Assembly: GCF_030463565.1 (NCBI RefSeq)
Contig: NC_134675.1
Coordinates: 15,645,862-15,709,861, forward strand
DNA from: Pelecanus crispus
Lineage: Eukaryota; Chordata; Aves; Pelecaniformes; Pelecanidae
Direction of reading: 5' to 3'
Length of the DNA: 64,000 nt
Positions within the stretch are counted from its first letter, which is position 1, and each line of letters starts with the position of its first letter. Below the pieces are notes generated by a model. The model was not told the DNA's origin. It saw nothing but the letters and a program-made list of their open reading frames with translations, and did no database searches. The translations under genes were made by a program, and so were the position numbers. Below, piece after piece: positions 56,417 through 64,000 of this stretch.

Positions 56417-56886
56417 TGAACTGAATTGTATAATATTAATTGCTTTATAATACTGTATGTTATCTCTTAACTATATGTTATCTCTTAACTGCATGTTAAT
56501 ATAATAATATAGTAGGTTAATATTAAGTATATAATACTGTATATTATGATTGCTATATGTCACATCAATGGTATTGCAGTAAGAATTGCCCAGCTTAATG
56601 AAAATGAACTTTGATGAAACCATTTTGGAATGAGAACTGACTTCAGCATGCAACAGTCCAACACTGCACACCACCTCTCCTGCTCTGAAAGACTGTGATG
56701 ACAGATGGAACCCAAAGTCATGGACTAAATGAACTCAATGGACATTTTAGAGGGATGGGCCATAGACGAAGGGAATGATATCTGTGTGTATATCAAGATA
56801 GGGAAAGTGGTGGTGATTAATTGGAACACATTGGAAAGGGGAGGGCCTGTGCATGACTTAGATGGTATAGAATAAGGGGTGGATAC
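56417..56886 (+). other. Provirus 2 3' untranslated region
   Basis: About 470 non-coding bases between pol and the 3' LTR. An AT-rich part repeats ATGTTATCTCTTAACT near 56457-56495. A purine-rich tract (GAATAAGGGGTGGA) just before 56887 is the likely polypurine tract. There is no room for env and none is seen. Confidence 0.8.
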
Positions 56887-57456
56887 TGTCCTGGTTTCGG
56901 CTGGGATAGAGTTAATTTTCTTCCTAGCAGCAGGCATAGTGCTGTGTTTTGGATTTAGTAGGAGAAGAATGTTGATAACATGCTGATGTTTTTAGTTGTT
57001 GCTGAGTACTGCTTATGCTAGTCAAGGACTTTTTCAGCTTCCCATGCTCTGCCAGGCGCACAAGAAACTGGGAGGGGGCACAGCCAGAATAGTTGATCCA
57101 AACTGACCAAAGGGCTATTCCATACCATATGACGTCATGCTCAGTATATAAACTGGGGGGGGTTGGCCGGGGAGCAGCGACCGCTGCTCGGGAACTGTCT
57201 GGGTATCGGTTGTCGGGTGGTGAGCAATTGCATTGTGCATCACTTGCTTTGTATATTATTATTACTGTTATTATTATTATATTGTTGTTATTATTATTTT
57301 ACTTTATTTTATTTTAATTATTAAACTATTCTTATCTCAACCCAGGAGTGTTTCTCACTCTTACTCCTCCGATTCTCTCCCCCATCCCATCGGGGTAGGG
57401 GGAGTGAGCGAGCGGCTGCGTGGTACTGAGTTGCTGGCTGGGACTAAACCACGACA
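56887..57456 (+). repeat. Provirus 2 3' LTR
   Basis: A 570-bp copy of the 5' LTR with one difference found by eye. It ends CCACGACA at 57456 and is followed by AACAG, the second copy of the target duplication. Confidence 0.96.
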
Positions 57457-57461
57457 AACAG

Positions 57462-58346
57462 TTAAAATACCAAGTTAATGTGCACAGACTGTATAAACTC
57501 ATCCAGCTGGTACCTTACTTATTTTAAATTGCCTGGTTCAAATAGCACAGAATTTGAAATTCTAATTAAAAAACAATGAAATCACATTTGGCTTAGCCCC
57601 CAAAACATTAGTTTTATCAGCAGACTAGAGCAAACAAATGGCAAATGCTTTCTACACAATCTTGTTTATATCTTTCATGAGAAGGCCATGAGAATTTAAA
57701 TTAAAAATTAAAAAAAAAAAACCTAGTGAAAAGTGCGTTTTGGAGTGGATGTCTCATGAAATTGGTAACAGAATAGATACATTTAAACAATCTGTTCAGG
57801 TCTTGTCAGTGATTGTTCTTGTAGCAGAGCAAGAAGAGATGGTTTCAGCCTTTGTTTTAGGTAGGCACACATCACGGGTGGACAACTTCTGTAATGATGA
57901 ACTGAACTACCCTCTTTATGCCTACATGCAGTTCTTTCATAACAATGTGAAAAGCAGATTCATGCTATGATTCATGCTACATTGCATTTTTGTCCTGTGG
58001 TAAAAAGCAACTTGCTATTCTACTTTTTTCAGACTTACCATTTTGAATCATTATATGCATTATATGCCAGCTAACTGGCAGTATACTAAAGAAAGATCCA
58101 TTTTCTCAAATATCATGACACTACATTTTCAAGTTGCTTGCAGTTTTATATTAAGTCCAAACTCAAAGGAGTAGATCCCTTCCTACTAAAAAGGAAAACA
58201 GTTCTCTTCTGCCCTTATAATACTATAATATTCTCTCTATATTATAATATGTACTATATTAATATATTAATTAAATAAAATTTTTGTATTTACAATTTTA
58301 AATTAACATATGTAATGATATATAATATCTAGCATTTCTTATATAT
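57462..58346. other. SNX18 intron 1, between provirus 2 and a solo LTR
   Basis: AT-rich intronic DNA with an A run near 57710 and TA-rich sequence near 58220-58340. No exon or named repeat is recognised. Confidence 0.55.
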
Positions 58347-58351
58347 AATGT

Positions 58352-58917
58352 TGTCCTGGTTTCAGCTGGGATAGAGTTAATTTTCTTCCTAGTAGCAGGC
58401 ATAGTGCTGTGTTTTGGATTTAGTAGGAGAAGAATGTTGATAACACACTGATGTTTTAGTTGTTGCTAAGTACTGCTTATGCTAGTCAAGGACTTTTCAG
58501 CTTCCCATGCTCTGCCAGGTACACAAGAAACTGGGAGGGGGCACAGCCAGAATAGTTGATCCAAACTGACCAAAGGGCTATTCCATACCATATGACGTCA
58601 TGCTCAGTATATAAACTGGGGGGGGTTGGCCGGGGAGCAGCGATCGCTGCTCGGGAACTGTGTGGGTATCGGTCGGCAGGTGGTGAGCAATTGCATTGTG
58701 CATCACTTGCTTTGTATATTATTGTTGTTATTAGCATTATTATATTGTTATTATTATCATTACTATTTTACTTTATTTCAATTATTAAACTGTTATCTCA
58801 ACCCAGGAATGTTTCTCACTCTTACTCCTCCGATTCTCTCCCCCATCCCACCGGGGTAGGGGGAGTGAGTGAGCAGCTGTGTGGTGCTTAGTTGCTGGCT
58901 GGGGCTAAACCACGACA
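58352..58917 (+). repeat. Family A solo LTR
   Basis: A full-length LTR (566 bp) from TGTCCTGG to CCACGACA with a perfect 5-bp target duplication AATGT (58347-58351 and 58918-58922). It retains TGACGTCA, TATATAAA and a perfect 18-bp palindrome GAGCAGCGATCGCTGCTC. Confidence 0.94.
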
Positions 58918-59108
58918 AATGTGAATATAGCATTATATTATTATAATGTTCACATGTTCTGCTTTTGAATTATATAATATATTTTAATTGGTTACATTAA
59001 TGATGGTTTACCTTGCATATTTTTTACTGCATCAAGGAGTCTATTTCTTTTTGTATTTACAGAGATACTGCAGTGATACAAAATTTGTGGATACTATTCC
59101 TCAAAGTC

Positions 59109-59735
59109 TGAACCTCTCCGTAGGAGGAAACGGAGTATTCAGAAAGTTCCCGAAATAAAACTCAATAGCAACAAAGTTACTATTAAGCAGGCATCCTTTA
59201 TTACAGCGCTGGGCAGCACTGGGGATCGTTCCACCATGAGTGCTCCAATGATTTGGCAAACTTCCAAAGATTATATACTATAAAGTCATACATATTCACA
59301 GGGTTTCTGAGAATTCATATACATAAACATGAGATTTCCTGGAACTCATTAGCATATGCAAATGTCCAATCCACAGGTGTAGTCGTCCTCTTTGGTGGTC
59401 TTCGGGGGTCCTCCGGTGGTCTCCGATAGTCCTCCTCACTTGTCCACTGGTTGAACTTTGGGCCTCCTTTGTCCATATATATCATCATTGAATTAGCTCA
59501 TCAGTCCTTTGGCCTTGGAATGTTAAGAAACCAGTTCCTTGAGTGCTCATCGTGGCACAGGTGTCCTGAGTCTATGTTATCAGTGCTTTAGTAAGCCTAA
59601 TGAGCTTAAGATCTGTTTTAATTGTGCCAGACAAGGAGTCACATTCTTTGAAATATCTGTCCTATTTATCTACTCTGCTTCAGCAAATAACTAAAACTAT
59701 ATGAGTCGGGTATTGTCAGAGGTTTAGCCCTTTCA
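59109..59735 (-). repeat. Probable solo LTR of a third ERV type
   Basis: On the minus strand it opens TGAAAGGGCTAAACCTCTGACAA and contains AATAAAGGATGCC (near 59195) at an R/U5-like border, then a CpG-bearing end. The layout is that of an LTR with a polyadenylation signal. No target duplication was found, so the ends are approximate. No coding sequence is present. Confidence 0.5.
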
Positions 59736-60254
59736 GCAGCATTCAGATTTCTAAGAGAGAGCATTTAAAGGACACTATGGGAAAGAGTGGAGCGGTATCT
59801 GCATTTCATTTGGATCTTGACTCTTTTCATATGAATTTATGTAAAGTGTCTATGCATGTTATATTTGCTCATCTTAGGGCAGTAGCGGAGCTAAGCAGAT
59901 GATGATGGACAAGCAAATGCCATAAATTGTGCTCGCTCTTTGCTTCCCTTCAGCCTAACAGAGAACAACATCCAAAAGCAGGTCTTTCATAGCACCCCAA
60001 TAAAGTAGGGATGCATGAGTAGGTGGAACCTGCATTTATACTTGCTTCTCTTGATAATGGTATATGGATATTGATATGTGGTCTTCCCTGCCTTCTCCTG
60101 TCCACCCACATTCCATGAATCTCAAGAAAATTTTGAAGAAGTTACCATAATGATGCTTGCAGTCATTTTGGCCGTGACTTATATTTGTCTTCTACAGATC
60201 CAGAGGAGACATTTCTGCTCATATGCTGTCGTGAATATGATTTTTTTTTTTACA

Positions 60255-62050
60255 CGGCTTTGGTTTAGCAGCAATCTAAGATTTATTAATATTTTTGAGA
60301 TAGATCACAGAATTAGGTTGTATAATTCTTAACAACACTTAAGCATCAGCCAATTTAAAAGAGCAATTTGATGGAATTTGTTACAGTCAAAATAGCGACT
60401 TAGTTAAAGATTCGAGAATGGCAAGGGTCACTCTATTACTACATGGAAGAAGTGCACAAAGGAAAATTAAGTTACACTCGAGTTAGAATGATTCACAGAG
60501 AGATCGTGGATACAGGAGATAAGGAGGACCTTCCCGTTGAGTCATGAGGTTCAGAATAGACCCCCTTGCTCTCTAAACTCCTTTTCAGAGAGGAGTCTAG
60601 GTGCGGCTAGGTCCAATCTTAGTCTCAGACTTGGTCAACAGTTTATGTGAATAAGGATAATATATATGTATATATAGTCAAATTGCACACCCCACCCCAC
60701 CCCCGAGGTTAACCTGTGATTAAAATTTCTCTTTTCATGAGTTTCATTAATTGCTCACTTTTATGTGCCAGCATTCATCAACAGATGGTCAATGAACCTC
60801 ACAAAATTGGCAATGGACAGTCCTTCAATCCTTGCGAAATCTACCCTGAGAGGCGTCCCAGCTCAGGGGGAGATACTGGATCACGCAGCCCGCTGCGGTC
60901 CCGGAGAGCTCAAAAGGTCTCCCTTTTGGATCGCTATTTATAGGATCTCGAGATGATTTGCTTTAGTCAGTATTTTACATTCTGGCCACAATCTGTGCTG
61001 AGTCGTTCTGGTATACAATTCAGGGAGCAGATGGCCCAGGTGTGGACAGGGAGTGCTTGACGCCCAAGTCACTGTGTTTGTGACCAAGATAACAGCACAA
61101 TAAATTATCGTGAATGAGTGACTTGACACAGTTTGATTTAGTAGCAGTTTAGAATTTACTTGTAGCAAATCGCAGGATTTGATTCTGATATTTTAATAGC
61201 ACTCAGTCATCAGTGATTAACAAAGTGATTAGACAAAATTGATCAAAACAGTGACTTAGTTACAGATTCAAAGATGGCAAGGTTCACTCTATTACTACAT
61301 GGAAGTGCATAAAGGAAAATTAAATCACACTGAGTTGGAATGATTCATAAAGGGATTGCGTATGTAGGGGATAAGGAGGACCCTCCCGTTGAGTCATGAG
61401 GTTCAGAATAGACCCCCTTGCTTTCTAAACTCCTTCTCAGAGAGGAGTCTAGGTGCAGCTAGGTCCAATCTTAGTCTCAGACTTCGTCAATGGTTTATAG
61501 GAATAAGGATAATGCAGCAGTATAAGACTCACTTTGAAATTAAATCGTACATTTACAGACTACTTACACTGATTCACACATGCATACACACAGACATGAC
61601 AGACATGAATACATATATATATATATATAAATGGTATACCTGTTAAAAATTTCCCTCGAGTTCAGTGGAATATTCATGTTGAATCTCTTGGCATTTCTCA
61701 ACGGCCAACGGTTGAGCCTCGAGGAGTGAAGGGTTTCAGCCCAGGCTCCACTGTCGGTCTTCGGCAATAGACCTCCGATTTTAGCAAACTTTAAGAGTTT
61801 GCTAGCTCTGAGAGGAGTCCTGCTCAGAGGGAGGTGCTGGTGCAGCCCGCTGCAGTCCAGGAGAGCTCAAAGGGCCTCACTTAGGACTGCTGTTTGATAG
61901 GATCGTGAGATGATTGGCTTTAGTCACTGTAAATCTCCATCTGAGCCACGATCTGGGTCAGTAATTACTGCTCTGTTTCAAAGCTGTCAGGGGCAACTGA
62001 TTGTTCTCACTCCCCACTTCAACCATGTAAGAGTTTTCTGATAAGGACAA
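60255..62050. repeat. Two tandem copies of an unassigned repeat of about 0.9 kb
   Basis: Sequence from 60255 recurs in the same order from about 61130. Shared blocks include GGCAAGG-TCACTCTATTACTACATGGAAG, the GAGGTTCAGAATAGACCCCC block (60546 and 61399), and the part with GCAGCCCGCTGC (60890 and 61840). The copies have many substitutions and small indels. LTR-like composition suggests two LTRs or a duplicated LTR of an older ERV; the orientation is unclear. A TA microsatellite lies near 61610-61630. Confidence 0.7.
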
Positions 62051-62157
62051 GGCTGGTCTCCGCTTCAACCATGTAGGAGTTTCTGGTACAATTAAGGGGC
62101 ACCTAACTGACCAACTCACTACACAAGGTCTTGGTCTGGCAGGAATTCTTGAGGTCG

Positions 62158-62702
62158 TGTCCTGGTTTCAGCTGGGATAGAGTTAATTTTCTTCCTAGTA
62201 GCAGGCATAGTGCTGTGTTTTGGATTTAGGATGAGAAGAATGTTGATAACACACTGATGTTTTGGTTGTTGCTAAGTACTGCTTATGCTAGTCAAGGACT
62301 TTTCAGCTTCCCATGCTCTGCCAGGCACACAAGAAACTGGGAGGGGGCACAGCCAGAATAGTTGATCCAAACTGACCAAAGGGTTATTCCATACCATATG
62401 ATGTCATGCTCAGTATATAAACTGGGGGGAGTTGGCCGGGGGAGCAGCGATCGCTGCTCGGGAACTGTCCGCGTATCAGTCGGCAGGTGGTGAGCAATTG
62501 CATTGTGCATCATCATTATTATTATATTGTTATTATTATCATTACTATTTTACTTTATTTCAATTATTAAACTGTTCTTATCTCAACCCAGGAGTGTTTC
62601 TCACTCTTACTCCTCTGATTCTCTCCCCCATCCCATCGGGGTAGGGGGAGTGAGCAAGTGGCTGCGTGGTGCTTAGTTGCTGGCTGGGGTTAAACCATGA
62701 CA
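62158..62702 (+). repeat. Family A solo LTR, slightly older
   Basis: A 545-bp LTR from TGTCCTGG to ACCATGACA. Flanks GGTCG (62153-62157) and GGTCA (62703-62707) form a target duplication with one mismatch. The CRE is mutated to TGATGTCA and part of the U5 simple repeat is missing, agreeing with greater age than the copy at 58352. Confidence 0.9.
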
Positions 62703-62707
62703 GGTCA

Positions 62708-64000
62708 TAAAGCGGTTGAAGAGAGAAAAGGTGGGGGGGATGCACCACCACACATATGAGTGCTGAAAAGCACAGACTGTCTTAGAATTGGGCAAAACCA
62801 GCATTACCTAGTGTTTGTGTTTCAGGCTGTGGTGCAAAAAGCTATGTTTGTGATAATAGACAGCAATATATACAATGTAGCTGGATTTTAAAATCAAATT
62901 ATTCCTGACAGGCCCCCTTTCAGACATCACTGTAGGTACCTGTAAGTCAGAACTACTCATGGACACAATTTAAACATGCTGTAGTGGCTGAAATAAGGTC
63001 ATTTGTTTGCTGAAAACAGTGTCTGTGTACAGTACATCTAAAGATACGTTAGTTTTAAAGTCACTGCATTCAAGATTTGAATGGAAATCTTCCATCTGAT
63101 TTTGCACAATTTTTACATGCGGTTACCTAGCAGTATGGGCTTTTTTTGTTTTGTTAATGGGGTTATGCATGGCAGTAGGTGTAATAGGTAATTCTGTAGT
63201 GTTTATTTCATTTATTTTGCCATCTTGCTCTCGCCTCCTGTTATCAACTGTTTCAAGGGCAAACTATGGCTTGTTGCTTGCATAGCAGTGTGTTGTAACG
63301 TGGCCCAGTGAAAGAGTCGTACATGGGCTACCCAGGGCTTGCCTTTTCAAATCTTTAAGCAAAGAGCTGTAGTTAAATAATCTCATCATTAGGTTCTTTG
63401 GTAAGGAAAAAGTAAATTTATTTCATTTTCTGCTTTTGCATCCTTTTATGAAAGCCACTAAAAGCAACATGATGAATATATTGTTTTCTCCCTTCTTTTC
63501 ATAGATGGTGTCTCATATTAGAGACAGTGTCTTGTAATAAAAGTAAAGCAACGTCCCAGGTCATTTTATTTGCACAAGATTTCTCAGGTACAACTGCTGA
63601 AAGGTTTTCTTTGTCAAACTTGGGAGTTTCTTTAAGGAGCACAGTGTTTTCTGACCCTAGCTGTCCTTCCCAGTGAGGGAGCCATCTCTCAGAGGAGCCT
63701 TTGGACTTTGACACAAAGTTTTGGGGGAGGCTGTCACACCGAAGCTTGTTGGCTGGGGGATTTCTCAAAGGTGGCGGTCAGGAATCTGGCACTCTTTGGT
63801 TTTGCCACACTGATGTCAAGGCTGTAACGATCACCCTCCTCAGGTTTTTTTTCCATTCTGCCATTTTTATGGCTGTTGGTTTTTTCAGTATCATTTATGA
63901 ATAGCGTTTACAAATAGAGTAAGTACGGATTTGTGCTTGGAGCAGCTCGTGGCCAGGTGCCACGTTTCCGTCCCTCGGAACGGTTACTGCTTCTCACCTG
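62708..64000. other. SNX18 intron 1, end of window
   Basis: No exon, gene or named repeat is recognised. In particular, I do not find the SNX18 second exon with the end of the BAR domain. Confidence 0.5.

Larger units (their letters stand above)
50549..57456 (+). mobile_element. Family A provirus 2 (class III ERVL/spuma-like), in SNX18 intron
   Basis: A 6.9-kb provirus in sense orientation to SNX18. The LTRs (50549-51118 and 56887-57456) are each 570 bp and by eye differ at one site (AGTGG against CGTGG near their ends). A perfect target duplication AACAG flanks it (50544-50548 and 57457-57461). The order is LTR, primer binding site, gag, UAG, pol, short 3' region, LTR. No env is present. 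Pol is fully open; gag differs by one base in an A run. It is the youngest element in the window by LTR comparison. Confidence 0.96.

Noticed and set aside
56417-56886. An env gene or dUTPase after integrase
   Set aside because: Only about 470 non-coding bases separate pol and the 3' LTR in provirus 2, and provirus 1 agrees.
45203-64000. SNX18 second exon
   Set aside because: I looked for the conserved end of the BAR domain after a splice acceptor and found none; it probably lies beyond the window.
1-64000. A CRISPR array or bacterial-type operon
   Set aside because: No regularly spaced short repeats and no bacterial gene organisation; the content is vertebrate.

Overview
The window looks like nuclear DNA of a bird. 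It carries several CR1 LINE fragments with the typical antisense tail, a tRNA-Ile-derived SINE with a CR1-type tail, and many copies of one avian class III (ERVL/spuma-like) endogenous retrovirus. Two host genes are recognisable, both on the + strand: HSPB3 at about 28.7 kb and the large first coding exon of SNX18 at 43.6-45.2 kb. HSPB3-SNX18 is the vertebrate order known from human 5q11, which I recall as Z-linked in chicken. The SINE makes a passerine or related neoavian plausible, but I cannot name the species.

Layout. Bases 1-2796 have no recognised feature. Bases 2797-16044 are a dense nested mosaic: a minus-strand CR1 is split by a provirus of a second ERV family (family B), and inside and beside that lie fragments of the main family (family A) in both orientations, including a head-to-head inverted pair with its junction near 9604. 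A second CR1 sits inside a family A integrase. Bases 16045-28440 are mostly unannotated intergenic DNA with a CR1 fragment (20.7-21.3 kb) and the SINE (23.3-23.5 kb). HSPB3 (28679-29128) has a TATA/MEF2-like element upstream. It is recognisable over its full family length but is interrupted by one in-frame TAG before the alpha-crystallin domain. An LTR-like element with a perfect 98-bp tandem duplication follows.

Family A. Two nearly complete proviruses of about 6.9 kb flank SNX18 exon 1 in opposite orientation: provirus 1 (32965-39862, minus) and provirus 2 (50549-57456, plus, inside SNX18 intron 1 in the sense direction). Each has paired LTRs and a perfect 5-bp target duplication. The LTR pairs differ at about 4 of 571 bases and about 1 of 570 bases by eye, so both are young. 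Each has a tRNA-Lys1,2-type primer binding site, a gag with an unusual hydrophobic, potentially glycosylated N-terminal region, then an in-frame UAG with a downstream hairpin, and a pol (PR-RT-RNase H-IN). I see no env, no dUTPase and no zinc knuckle. Provirus 2 pol is open throughout. Both gags and provirus 1 pol are broken. Solo or isolated LTRs of the same family lie at 40145, 41025, 58352 and 62158.

SNX18 has a CpG-rich 5' region, codons for SH3, acidic linker, PX and most of the BAR domain, and a clear splice donor at 45203. I did not find its second exon, so the rest of the window is read as intron 1. Other LTR-type repeats lie at 42.5-42.9 kb, 59.1-59.7 kb and, in tandem, 60.25-62.05 kb.
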